Source: a virus. From it: a stretch of 22,675 nt of DNA. Location: positions 1 to 22,675 of the IMG/VR virus record IMGVR_UViG_3300046642_000866; one strand, given 5' to 3'. Shown here piece after piece: positions 1 to 5,757 of this stretch (its first letter is position 1; each line of letters begins with the position of its first letter). The translations under genes and the position numbers were made by a program. The notes beneath the pieces were generated by a model. That model saw only the letters and a list, made by a program, of their open reading frames with translations. It was not told the origin of the DNA and did no database searches.

Positions 1-86
1 CCCGCCTGCGCGACCAGGGCGCGGATCTCCTCATTCACCACATCGGCAGGCCGAACGGGGCCGCAGGGCGGGGGAGTCGGGGGCAT
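1..86 (-). CDS. Hypothetical protein, N-terminal fragment (runs off window)
   Basis: A leftward reading frame opens with ATG at position 86 and stays open to the window edge, giving about 28 residues beginning MPPTPPPCGPVRPADVVNEE. A Pro-rich start followed by 'RPADxVNxEIRALV' resembles small actinobacterial phage and plasmid proteins of unknown function, but this is from memory and the fragment is short. It diverges from the gene starting at 232; the 145 bases between them carry an inverted repeat and a promoter-like sequence. The rest of the gene lies outside the window. Confidence 0.45.
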   Translation of the reverse strand, partial: MPPTPPPCGPVRPADVVNEEIRALVAQA

Positions 87-164
87 GCTGATCAGTTTAG
101 GGCGCCGGTCCGACAGGCGGCATCGACAGGGCAGGGGCGGCATATGTCGGTCTGGCCGACCCTC

Positions 165-195
165 TTGCAACTATGTCTCACAGCGAGGCATAGTT
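165..195 (+). promoter_or_regulatory. Divergent intergenic promoter/operator with inverted repeat
   Basis: TTGCAA (165-170) and CATAGT (189-194) are spaced by 18 bases and could be the -35 and -10 of a promoter reading toward the gene at 232. A perfect inverted repeat AACTATG (169-175) / CATAGTT (189-195) with a 13-base spacer covers this promoter, as expected of an operator. Which regulator binds is not shown; the GntR and XRE proteins nearby are candidates. Confidence 0.4.
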
Positions 196-231
196 AGGCG
201 CGTCAGGGCAGCACCGACTCAGGGGGACACC

Positions 232-990
232 ATGGACAGCACCCGCCAGCACTACCGCATCCAGTACGGCACCCACGGCCGCGTCATCATCCGCCCCCGC
301 CGCGGCCTCATCGAAATCGCCCACCGTCTCGCCGACCCCACCGACAAGTGCCGCTACATCCCGGTCCTCAACGCCGCACAGTGCGCCGCCATCGAGGCCC
401 TCGGTGCTCGGATCCGCGTCGACTACTACGTCCTCCCCATCGACCAGGCCGACGCCGCCCTCGCCCTCGCCGCCGAATACTGGGGCGCGCCCACCGACAC
501 CGACGGCTACGAGATCCCCGCCACCGAGGAGCCTGCCGTCGACGCCGAGCCGCAGCCGACGGAGACTCCCGCCGCCGAGCAGGCCGCCGAAGCCGACCCG
601 ACCCGCGCCGCTGCCCGCATCATCTACGAGCACGGTGACCTGCTCTACGCGGCACTGCAGGACTACATCGCAGCCGAAGCCCAGCGCTTCCCCACCGCCG
701 ACCCCGAGCTTTTGCAGGACAGTTATGAGGTCGCCAGCCGCCTCGCCGAACACATCGCCGACGTCATGCAGGCGCTGAAGTCGCCGGAGCTGTGGACGAT
801 CGCCACCGTCGCCGAGCACATTGGCGCCACGACCACCGGTAGCGCCCGCAAGACGCTGTCCCGCTGGGGCGTCAAGCCGGTCAGCCGCGAGGCCGGACAG
901 CACGGGCAGTCCCTGTACGACCCCGCACAGGTTCGCGCCGCACACGACGCTCGGCCCGGGCGCGGGGCCCGCACCGACCTCACCGTCTGA
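232..990 (+). CDS. Phage/plasmid regulatory protein with C-terminal helix-turn-helix
   Basis: This 252-residue protein starts at ATG 232, chosen because AGGGGGAC lies 4-11 bases upstream; the frame extends in-frame to 85 but that part lacks a ribosome site and overlaps the promoter-like inverted repeat. Residues about 1-95 form a compact unknown domain, residues about 95-125 are an acidic, Pro/Ala-rich linker, and residues about 185-245 look like a winged or MerR-like helix-turn-helix ('WTIATVAEHIGATT', 'ARKTLSRWGVKP', 'YDPAQVRAA'). The likely role is DNA binding, perhaps as a regulator; no enzyme motif is visible. A strong terminator hairpin follows immediately. I do not recognise a named family for the full length. 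Confidence 0.75.
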   Translation: MDSTRQHYRIQYGTHGRVIIRPRRGLIEIAHRLADPTDKCRYIPVLNAAQCAAIEALGARIRVDYYVLPIDQADAALALAAEYWGAPTDTDGYEIPATEEPAVDAEPQPTETPAAEQAAEADPTRAAARIIYEHGDLLYAALQDYIAAEAQRFPTADPELLQDSYEVASRLAEHIADVMQALKSPELWTIATVAEHIGATTTGSARKTLSRWGVKPVSREAGQHGQSLYDPAQVRAAHDARPGRGARTDLTV

Positions 991-993
991 AGA

Positions 994-1019
994 GAAGCCC
1001 CGCCGTCGTGCGGGGCTTC
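994..1019 (+). terminator. Rho-independent-type terminator hairpin
   Basis: GAAGCCCCG (994-1002) pairs perfectly with CGGGGCTTC (1011-1019), with an 8-base loop. It lies four bases after the stop of the rightward HTH gene and just before the stop of the convergent GntR gene, so it probably terminates both. No T-run is present, which is usual in GC-rich actinobacteria. Confidence 0.75.
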
Positions 1020-1025
1020 GCCATG

Positions 1026-1286
1026 TCAGCCCTCGGCGGGCGGCTCGACGATGAACGTCCCCTTGCTGGCCACGGTCTGCACCAGCCCGCGATCCCGCAG
1101 CTCCTGAATGACCCGCCGGGCCGTCCCGTAGGCGATCCGGTACTGCTCGGCGAGTTCCCGCTCCCCGGGAAGCCGCGCACCCGGCTGTAGCTCGCCTCGC
1201 TGGATGCGGGCCTGGATGTCGTCGGCGACCTGCACGTACACGTACACGGGCGAGTTCGGATCCACCACCGACGCTTGATCATCCAT
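1026..1286 (-). CDS. GntR-family transcriptional regulator (short, DNA-binding domain only)
   Basis: This 86-residue protein starts at ATG 1286. It is essentially one GntR-type winged helix: 'PVYVYVQVADDIQARIQRGE', then 'LQPGARLPGERELAEQYRIA' (the hallmark GntR helix-turn-helix), 'YGTARRVIQELRDRGLVQTV' and the wing 'SKGTFIV'. There is no room for an effector-binding domain, so it is a minimal member of the family, a form common on actinobacterial mobile elements (pSAM2 KorSA is a known GntR regulator of an integrative element, though I do not claim orthology). It is transcribed away from the small gene at 1452, and direct repeats in the shared 165-base intergenic region may be its operator. 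Confidence 0.85.
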   Translation of the reverse strand: MDDQASVVDPNSPVYVYVQVADDIQARIQRGELQPGARLPGERELAEQYRIAYGTARRVIQELRDRGLVQTVASKGTFIVEPPAEG

Positions 1287-1346
1287 GCCGTCAACGTATG
1301 GCGGCCCGGTCCTCCACGCGTCGACAGGAGGCCGCGTGGTGCTGCA

Positions 1347-1376
1347 TGTGGCGGTACGGAGCGATGTGTAGCGGTA
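1347..1376. promoter_or_regulatory. Direct repeats, candidate GntR operator
   Basis: TGTGGCGGTA (1347-1356) and TGTAGCGGTA (1367-1376) are 10-mers differing at one base, spaced 20 bases start to start (about two helical turns). They sit between the divergent GntR gene (start 1286) and the gene at 1452, a usual place for an autoregulatory operator. A 10-base palindrome TGCAATTGCA follows at 1380-1389. Binding by the GntR protein is inferred from position only. Confidence 0.35.
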
Positions 1377-1451
1377 GCCTGCAATTGCAAAAGCCCCCGA
1401 GGCGCAGGCAGCGCACCCCAGGGGCAGTGCCGACGAACTGGAGCCGTCGAC

Positions 1452-1691
1452 GTGGACGAGCGTAGAGACCCACCACCCAAGCCCGTAACCCGCCCGCCGG
1501 TCATAGCCTCCGGAGCCGGGAAACTCTCCCCGTTGCAGCAGGCGTGGAGCCGCTACGTCGACCACACCACGACCTGCGACCACTGCCGCGACATCGACCG
1601 CGGGCGGTGCGACGAGTCCACGCTGCTGTGGGGCGCGTACCGAGCACAGGGCGATGAGGCGTACCGGCGGCTGTCCAGCGAGGCCCCCTGA
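1452..1691 (+). CDS. Small Cys-containing hypothetical protein
   Basis: The likely start is GTG 1452, with GGAG about 10 bases upstream, giving 79 residues; upstream sequence in the same frame overlaps the divergent promoter region and looks non-coding. The protein ends in an amphipathic segment 'LSPLQQAWSRYVDHTTTCDH' followed by CRDIDRGRC, so three Cys and a His could bind a metal. Similar short Cys proteins are common next to GntR genes on Streptomyces elements, but no function can be given. The start codon is uncertain; the C-terminal 55 residues are the most convincing part. Confidence 0.5.
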   Translation: MDERRDPPPKPVTRPPVIASGAGKLSPLQQAWSRYVDHTTTCDHCRDIDRGRCDESTLLWGAYRAQGDEAYRRLSSEAP

Positions 1692-1882
1692 CCGCCACCG
1701 GTATGGACCTTGAACTTGCCTCCCAGGCAAGCGCTGGCCAGCGTTTGACCTGCGGTTACGGAAACGTGCCCCGCGCACACAGGTCGCTCACATATATGTG
1801 ATGTGCAGGCTTCCCATACCGCCCAGGCGTGATGTTGAATCTGAGTCAATCGCGCGGTCAACCGTTGCCGCGCGGCAACCAT
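1692..1882. other. Convergent intergenic region with four perfect palindromes
   Basis: Between the stops of the rightward gene (1691) and the leftward XRE gene (1883) there are: hairpin CTTGCCT/AGGCAAG (1715-1721, 1725-1731), palindrome CGCTGGCCAGCG (1732-1743), palindrome CACATATATGTG (1789-1800) and palindrome GTTGCCGCGCGGCAAC (1864-1879). The first and last are placed to terminate the two converging transcripts. The A+T-rich CACATATATGTG is not GC-hairpin-like and more resembles a protein-binding site. No coding frame is convincing here. Confidence 0.55.
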
Positions 1883-2113
1883 TCAGCCGTGGAGGAGGTC
1901 AGTGACGTGCAGTCTCAGTGCTTCCGCGACGAGCAGCAGGTGGCTCAACTTCATCTCCTGGCCGGCTTCCATGCGCTGGATCGTCGACCGGTCGAGCCCG
2001 CTGGTGTAGGCGAGGGTTTCCTGCGTCATGTCCATGTGGAGCCGTCGCACGCGGATGCGGTCGCCGACACAGCGGCGGGCGTCGAGGACCCACTCGGGCT
2101 GATCGGCTGGCAC
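1883..2113 (-). CDS. XRE-family helix-turn-helix regulator
   Basis: This 76-residue protein starts at GTG 2113; an in-frame TAA lies a few codons upstream, which limits the start. An XRE/Cro-type helix-turn-helix fills most of it: 'VGDRIRVRRLHMDMTQETLA' then 'SGLDRSTIQRMEAG' and 'LLLVAEALRLHVTDLL'. It is a pure DNA-binding protein with no extra domain. It points away from the integrase region, and two TGATCA hexamers (2136-2141, 2171-2176) upstream could belong to its control region. This is a third XRE protein in the window; its role relative to the repressor/Cro pair at 4571-5427 is unknown. Confidence 0.8.
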   Translation of the reverse strand: MPADQPEWVLDARRCVGDRIRVRRLHMDMTQETLAYTSGLDRSTIQRMEAGQEMKLSHLLLVAEALRLHVTDLLHG

Positions 2114-2337
2114 CCGCTCAACGTCTTACGGACCATGATCATAAGTCAGCAGCAATTTTGCGGCATTCTTTGATCATGAAAGTCGCGCGACGGACCGTCA
2201 GCTTCCCGCCGTAGAACAGGTGGGTGCCCCCGTCGGGCAGTCGCCGCAACCTCCCGCTTGCGGCCCTGCGGCCTGGCATATGCCGTGGGGGCAGGGGTAG
2301 TGTCGAAGCTCGAACAGATGTTCCATACATGAATGCT

Positions 2338-2372
2338 TCGGCGCCGCGGAGACCTGAACGCCGCGGCGCCGA
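2338..2372. terminator. Strong GC hairpin, terminator candidate
   Basis: TCGGCGCCGCG (2338-2348) pairs perfectly with CGCGGCGCCGA (2362-2372) around a 13-base loop. It lies in the non-coding stretch upstream of the XRE gene and downstream of the integrase gene, so it could stop leftward transcription from the integrase operon. Confidence 0.55.
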
Positions 2373-2504
2373 GTGAACCGCCGCCTGGCCGTGTACCCCC
2401 GGCTGGGAGGTGGACCAGTGCGGGTGCCGGGGAGTAGTTGCCGGGTACTCGTGCGAACGAGTGAGCCGTGGGCCGTTATCGGTGTACGGGACACTCGTTG
2501 AAAG

Positions 2505-2573
2505 AAAAAGCCGGGCCCGGCTCCCAACATCGCCCCGAAGGGTGTTCACAGGGGAGTCGGGCCCGGCGCTTTG
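2505..2573. terminator. Long stem-loop, terminator candidate
   Basis: An arm reading AAAGCCGGGCCCGGCTCCC (about 2507-2525) pairs, with a 2-base bulge and one mismatch, with GGGGAGTCGGGCCCGGCGCT (2551-2570) and the following TT. A-run on one side and T-run on the other make it terminator-like in both directions. It lies 285 bases beyond the integrase stop, between the attachment-site repeats and the XRE region. Confidence 0.55.
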
Positions 2574-2600
2574 ACGCACTCGCCCCAGGGACAGTCTGCC

Positions 2601-2622
2601 ACTGGGAAACGACTGGGAAACG
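2601..2622 (+). repeat. Tandem 11-bp repeats, candidate integrase arm-type sites (P arm)
   Basis: ACTGGGAAACG occurs twice in perfect tandem (2601-2611 and 2612-2622). A near-identical pair in the same orientation lies at 2819-2840, next to the integrase stop. Two clusters of short tandem sites flanking a core is the known layout of attP for lambda-type tyrosine integrases. Assignment as arm sites is inference. Confidence 0.5.
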
Positions 2623-2818
2623 ATCGTGCGTACTCATGCCTACACATGCGCACGGGTGCCTACCGATTCCAGGGAAAGCACCAGCTAGAGGCACTGACCT
2701 ACTTCAAACAGCCAGAACAGAGAAGCGGGCGCCAGTTCAGCTTGAAGAAGTCGTAGTACTTGATAGATCGAGGCCCTGAAGTCCCCTGACCTGCAAGACC
2801 CTTGATCCAGAGTCGCCG
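2623..2818. other. Candidate attP core region
   Basis: These 196 bases lie between the two tandem-repeat clusters and adjacent to the integrase gene, where the strand-exchange core of attP would be expected. On the minus strand, 2726-2764 reads IKYYDFFKLNWRP with nearly every third base G or C, although it is isolated between non-coding sequence; a host-gene-derived core is one explanation. No tRNA T-arm was seen. The core cannot be fixed without the matching attB or attL/attR. Confidence 0.3.
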
Positions 2819-2840
2819 AGTGGGAAACAACTGGGAAAGA
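2819..2840 (+). repeat. Tandem 11-bp repeats, candidate integrase arm-type sites (P' arm)
   Basis: AGTGGGAAACA (2819-2829) and ACTGGGAAAGA (2830-2840) are tandem copies of the same 11-bp unit seen at 2601-2622, in the same orientation, differing at one to three positions. The second copy ends 17 bases before the integrase stop codon. Confidence 0.5.
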
Positions 2841-2857
2841 AGCATCGCCCCGGAGGG

Positions 2858-4129
2858 CTACTTCTGCTCCTGGAGCCCGTCCCAGCGCTCCTGCAACGTC
2901 TTCATGATGGCAGCTTCCATCGGCACCGTCACGCTCGAATACGTTCCCTCGACACCCGGCACCTCATGGCCCATCCGCGACTCCACCGCGAACCGGCTGT
3001 GCCCGTCCTCGTCCAGCCACGCCTTCGCGCCATGCCGCACCAGATAGAGGCGCCGGCCCGCGAACGACGGAACCGCGGGGATGGCCGGCCGGTTCCACCT
3101 GGCCTGCTTCGCCTTGCGCTCCTCGGCGCCGTCCGCGATCGGGCGCCACCACCGGTAGTCAAAGTTCACCACACCGAGACTCCCGCCCTCGAGCGCAGGG
3201 AACACCCACGGCCTGTCGTGCGAGGCAAGCAGCTTCTCCAGCAGCTCCGCCAGGAACGGCGGTACGACCAGGTTCCGGTAGGACTCGTACTTCGGCGGCA
3301 TGAACGCGAGCTTGCCGTCCTTGTACTGCACCTGCCGCTCCACCCGGATGGCAGGCATGAGCCCGTCACCCTTGCCGTACCGCAGGAGGTCGTCTTCGTA
3401 GCGGTCGTGGTCGTCGGGGTTCGACCGCAGGTCCGTGCCGGGCCAGTTGGGATAGCAGTACTCGCGGGTCAGCCCGTACAGCTCAGCCGGCCGCATGCCG
3501 GTGCAGGCCATCGTCCAGATGAAGACGTAGCCCGAATCGCCCAGAAGCGTCCGGGCGTTGACCGCGAGCTGCTCCACAGCCGCGGCCGTCATGTCGGGCT
3601 TGCGTTCCTTCGGCTTGCGCGTGTACCGGCCGCGGCGTCTGGTGCGCTCCACCGGGGATGTCCTGATGAGTCGCGGCACCGCGTCGTCGAGGATCATGCC
3701 GAAGATGGTCATGACCTTCTTCGCCGTGTTCGGCTTGAGCACGCTGTTGACGTGCTTGCGGAAGGCACGGAAGGCCATCACGTCGATGTCGGCGACGGCA
3801 GCGTTGCGCTTCCTGAAGTACGGGCGGATGTGGGTCTCGATGATGGACCGGTAGTTCCGCTCCGTCAGATGCGCGTGGTCCAGGCCCGCAAGCCAGCTGT
3901 CGAGCCAGTCGGACATGAGGGTCGCGCCGTCTGCATTCTTCACGTGCGAGCCGTGGCGGATCTCGTAGATCTTGTCCTGGCCGTGCCGGAACGCCTCGTC
4001 CTCGTCGGTGAAACCGCCCTTGGACTCGAACCGTTTGCGGCCGTCGTCGTGATACTCGCCCGACCACCACTTCACACGGCAGGTACCGCCCCGCCACTCC
4101 GTATAGACGTCCGTCGCGCGTCTGGCCAT
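2858..4129 (-). CDS. int: Tyrosine-family site-specific integrase
   Basis: This 423-residue protein catalyses integration, and with a directionality factor excision, of the element. The order is an N-terminal arm-binding-like region (1-65), a SAM-like core-binding domain (about 68-155, 'LTERNYRSIIETHIRPYF') and a C-terminal catalytic domain. Catalytic residues visible are Arg213 in 'ACTGMRPAELYGL', Lys280 in 'MPPKYESYRNLVVPP', Arg365 in 'LYLVRHGAKAWL', His388 in 'RMGHEV' and the nucleophile Tyr397 in 'GTYSSVT'. The first His of the usual HxxR box is replaced, probably by Tyr362, a tolerated but less common variant. Length is normal for actinophage integrases. It is the last gene of a leftward group and ends at the tandem repeats proposed as attP arms. 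Confidence 0.95.
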   Translation of the reverse strand: MARRATDVYTEWRGGTCRVKWWSGEYHDDGRKRFESKGGFTDEDEAFRHGQDKIYEIRHGSHVKNADGATLMSDWLDSWLAGLDHAHLTERNYRSIIETHIRPYFRKRNAAVADIDVMAFRAFRKHVNSVLKPNTAKKVMTIFGMILDDAVPRLIRTSPVERTRRRGRYTRKPKERKPDMTAAAVEQLAVNARTLLGDSGYVFIWTMACTGMRPAELYGLTREYCYPNWPGTDLRSNPDDHDRYEDDLLRYGKGDGLMPAIRVERQVQYKDGKLAFMPPKYESYRNLVVPPFLAELLEKLLASHDRPWVFPALEGGSLGVVNFDYRWWRPIADGAEERKAKQARWNRPAIPAVPSFAGRRLYLVRHGAKAWLDEDGHSRFAVESRMGHEVPGVEGTYSSVTVPMEAAIMKTLQERWDGLQEQK

Positions 4130-4207
4130 GTCGCCCCCTTCGGTGCCGGTGGCGCGGAGGCTCGGCGTGTACCCCTACTACCGCCTCGCCTCCGCGTCGC
4201 CATGATC

Positions 4208-4411
4208 TCAGCCCGCCTGCCCCAATGGACAGCGCAGGCAGTGACCACATTCACCACCGAGGTCCCTCACCATCTCCCGCATCGAGGCCTGAGCTTGCGG
4301 CCTCTCCTGGATCTGAACCGGCACTACACAGACGATCCCGTCATCGGTACGAACCGCCGTCCCGTCAAACTGTGGCCCGTAGTCGACTATGAGCGCGTCG
4401 CTTTGCTGCAT
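4208..4411 (-). CDS. Small hypothetical protein with CxxC-type Cys cluster
   Basis: The chosen start is ATG 4411, preceded by a clear ribosome site GGGGGAG, giving 67 residues; the frame remains open upstream to a TTG at 4555, but that region contains the promoter. The protein ends 'GGECGHCLRCPLGQAG', with CGHC and a third Cys spaced as in a half zinc-binding or Fe-S-like site. No family is recognised. It lies between the repressor candidate and the integrase, in the same direction, 78 bases before the integrase start, so it is probably cotranscribed with int. Confidence 0.6.
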   Translation of the reverse strand: MQQSDALIVDYGPQFDGTAVRTDDGIVCVVPVQIQERPQAQASMREMVRDLGGECGHCLRCPLGQAG

Positions 4412-4527
4412 GGCTCCCCCTTGAGTCGCCTGTAGGGAAGCCCCGAAGGACGTGTAACGACTGTGCCACGGATGAGTCCTGTTGGGACTGACTGGGACTG
4501 AAGTGATACGAGGAGTGATGTAACAAA

Positions 4528-4555
4528 AGGATAAACGGCAAAGGTTGTACGTCAA
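4528..4555 (-). promoter_or_regulatory. Leftward sigma70-type promoter for the small gene and integrase
   Basis: On the minus strand TTGACG (4555-4550) and TATCCT (4533-4528) are spaced by 16 bases, close to the consensus for a housekeeping promoter. The surrounding sequence is unusually A+T-rich for this genome. It would start transcription near 4520 and read through the 67-residue gene into int. Downstream, AGTCC/GGGACT and repeated GGGACTG elements (about 4468-4500) might be regulatory. Confidence 0.55.
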
Positions 4556-4570
4556 AAAGGTGAACTTCGG

Positions 4571-5005
4571 CTAGATCAGCCCGCGTTCACGCAAGTCGCG
4601 CACCACCCGCTCGCTCATCTCTCGGATCTCCTCCGCCGTCGTCCCCTTCGCCGTCGCCACCAGGGCCAGCTGGACGACACCACGCGCCTCCTCGTCGATG
4701 ACCTCACGAGGCATCGGCGACTTCTGGACACCGGCCGCGTCTGGGTCGGTCATCGCCGCGACAGGAATCGGCTCGCCGCCCTCAAGGATCGCCCTGGAAC
4801 TGCCGGGCGCCCACTTCAGCAAGCCGTCGATCTTCACGTAGTTGGTCTCGCGGATCTCAAGGCCCTTCTCGACACGCTGCCAGGTCCGGTTGGAGAGGCC
4901 GCCGGCTTTGGCGTTCTTGTCGTTGAGGGCAAGGCCGAGCTCGGCTCGGCGGCGGCGGGCGGTCGTCGCCAGCCTCTCGTAGTCCCATTCGTCGGCGCGT
5001 GGCAT
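4571..5005 (-). CDS. XRE-type helix-turn-helix protein, candidate lysogeny repressor
   Basis: This 144-residue protein starts at ATG 5005; the ribosome site is weak. Residues 8-75 are a helix-turn-helix of the XRE type ('ATTARRRRAELGLALNDKNA', 'GLSNRTWQRVEKG', 'YVKIDGLLKWAPGSSRAILE'), a variant often seen in actinophage and Streptomyces element repressors. Residues 85-144 are a helical, charged tail ('TTAEEIREMSERVVRDLRER') that may dimerise; there is no LexA-type peptidase domain, so RecA-driven self-cleavage is not expected. It faces the Cro-like gene at 5182 across an intergenic region with four AGATGCC half-sites, the classic immunity-switch arrangement. Its identity as the repressor is inferred from position. 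Confidence 0.8.
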   Translation of the reverse strand: MPRADEWDYERLATTARRRRAELGLALNDKNAKAGGLSNRTWQRVEKGLEIRETNYVKIDGLLKWAPGSSRAILEGGEPIPVAAMTDPDAAGVQKSPMPREVIDEEARGVVQLALVATAKGTTAEEIREMSERVVRDLRERGLI

Positions 5006-5092
5006 GGGCTCATCTTGGCAGGACTGGCGGGGACCAGCCAGGACTGGGGGGCACTTAGGCCCAATCTCGACCCCAAATCAGCGCAGGTCGGT

Positions 5093-5165
5093 AGGCATCT
5101 AGAGGTTAGATGCCTTGATCGCCACCAACAGGTGCGTACAGATGCCTAGACAGGATGGGCATCTA
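5093..5165. promoter_or_regulatory. Immunity-type operator: four AGATGCC half-sites between divergent XRE genes
   Basis: Two inverted pairs are present: AGGCATCTA (5093-5101) with TAGATGCCT (5107-5115), a perfect 9-bp inverted repeat with 5-base spacer; and AGATGCC (5140-5146) with GGCATCT (5158-5164), 11-base spacer. The pair centres are 48 bases apart. A possible rightward -35, TTGATC (5115-5120), abuts the first pair, and a TATAGG -10-like hexamer (5164-5169) overlaps the last half-site and would give a nearly leaderless transcript for the ATG at 5182. Binding by the repressor and/or the Cro-like protein is inferred. Confidence 0.65.
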
Positions 5166-5181
5166 TAGGTAGGTTCTGTGC

Positions 5182-5427
5182 ATGGCACAAACCCCAACCA
5201 CCTTCGAAGTGGACGGGACGGCTATCTGCACCAAGCGCATGAACGCGGGGATGGAAGTCCAGCAACTCGCAGACAAGGCGGGGATAACTCCCAGCTACCT
5301 GCGAAAGCTCGAACGCGGGTCTCGCACTCGCATGAAGCCTGCGACCTACGTCCGGCTCAGAGCCGCCCTGAGAGCGAACAAGACCGAACTCCTCGCCCCC
5401 CACTCGGACCCCCCAGAAAGGAAGTGA
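5182..5427 (+). CDS. XRE-family Cro-like regulator
   Basis: This 81-residue protein starts at ATG 5182; no strong ribosome site precedes it and it may be nearly leaderless. An XRE helix-turn-helix covers residues 15-68 ('MNAGMEVQQLADKAGITPSY', 'LRKLERGSRTRM', 'YVRLRAALRANKTELL'). It is the first gene of the rightward early operon, divergent from the longer XRE protein at 4571-5005, as Cro is to CI. Its stop precedes the next gene's GTG by one base, so they are translationally coupled. Confidence 0.8.
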   Translation: MAQTPTTFEVDGTAICTKRMNAGMEVQQLADKAGITPSYLRKLERGSRTRMKPATYVRLRAALRANKTELLAPHSDPPERK

Positions 5428-5428
5428 C

Positions 5429-5704
5429 GTGCCCACGCAGCAGTCCCCCCGCGAACCCGTCGAGCCGAAGTACCTCGACGCCCCCTTCTTCAGCGTCCTG
5501 GAGACGGCGTGGCTCCTGAAGTGCAGCTACGACACCGTGCTCCGACTCATCAGGTCTAACCGGCTCGGCGCCAGCCAGGACCAAAAGGGCGGCGCCATCC
5601 GCGTCAGCCGCCAGGACATCGACGCCTACTACGCGGCCTCCCGCGTGACTCCGGCAACCCGGGGACGAACCGCTCGCCGCAAGCCGGCCCGCGCCGCCGC
5701 CTAA
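5429..5704 (+). CDS. Excisionase-like (HTH_17/AlpA-type) DNA-binding protein
   Basis: This 91-residue protein starts at GTG 5429, one base after the preceding stop, with AAAGGAAG 8-15 bases upstream. Residues 17-68 form a MerR/excisionase-like winged helix: 'PFFSVLETAWLLKCSYDTVL', 'RLIRSNRLGASQDQKGGAIR', 'VSRQDIDAYYAAS'. The C-terminus is basic (RGRTARRKPARAAA). Proteins of this family act as recombination directionality factors for tyrosine integrases or as regulators; being next to the Cro-like gene in the early operon, either use is possible. It is the natural Xis candidate for the integrase in this window. Confidence 0.75.
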   Translation: MPTQQSPREPVEPKYLDAPFFSVLETAWLLKCSYDTVLRLIRSNRLGASQDQKGGAIRVSRQDIDAYYAASRVTPATRGRTARRKPARAAA

Positions 5705-5706
5705 CG

Positions 5707-5757
5707 GCCGCGGCCCCAACCGCCGGTTCGCACACCGACAGCCGGGGCCACCGCGGC
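5707..5757. terminator. Long-stem hairpin between early genes
   Basis: GCCGCGGCCCC (5707-5717) pairs with GGGGCC-A-CCGCGGC (5744-5757) with one bulged base and a 26-base loop that itself contains CCGG elements. It lies directly after the excisionase-like gene and could attenuate transcription into the long block of early genes. Confidence 0.4.

Larger units (their letters stand above)
2114..2857. other. 744-base region without a convincing gene; probable attachment-site region
   Basis: Open frames here are short, on both strands, and lack codon bias and ribosome sites. What the stretch does hold is two TGATCA hexamers near the XRE gene, a strong hairpin (2338-2372), an 8-bp inverted repeat AACGAGTG/CACTCGTT (2456-2463, 2492-2499), a second long hairpin (2505-2573) and two tandem-repeat pairs (2601-2622, 2819-2840) next to the integrase gene. 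Base composition is lower in GC from about 2590 to 2850 than in the flanking genes. No tRNA 3' end was recognised. Confidence 0.6.

Noticed and set aside
85-231. N-terminal extension of the 252-residue HTH gene to 85
   Set aside because: No ribosome site, and it overlaps the promoter-like inverted repeat; ATG 232 has AGGGGGAC.
178-945. 255-codon minus-strand frame opposite the left HTH gene
   Set aside because: Gly/Val-rich shadow with no ribosome site; the plus-strand gene has a good one and a terminator.
2139-2579. 146-codon minus-strand frame in the region before the attachment site
   Set aside because: Crosses two strong hairpins, lacks codon bias and resembles no protein.
2580-2857. 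tRNA or tmRNA 3' end as attachment core
   Set aside because: No T-arm (GGTTCRA...), acceptor pairing or CCA-end pattern was found on either strand.
2966-4435. Long open frame of 489 codons on the plus strand opposite the integrase
   Set aside because: It is the antisense of a clear tyrosine integrase with all but one catalytic residue; such frames are common in GC-rich DNA.
4412-4555. TTG start at 4555 for the small gene before int
   Set aside because: That TTG is part of the -35 hexamer of a good promoter; ATG 4411 has a strong ribosome site.
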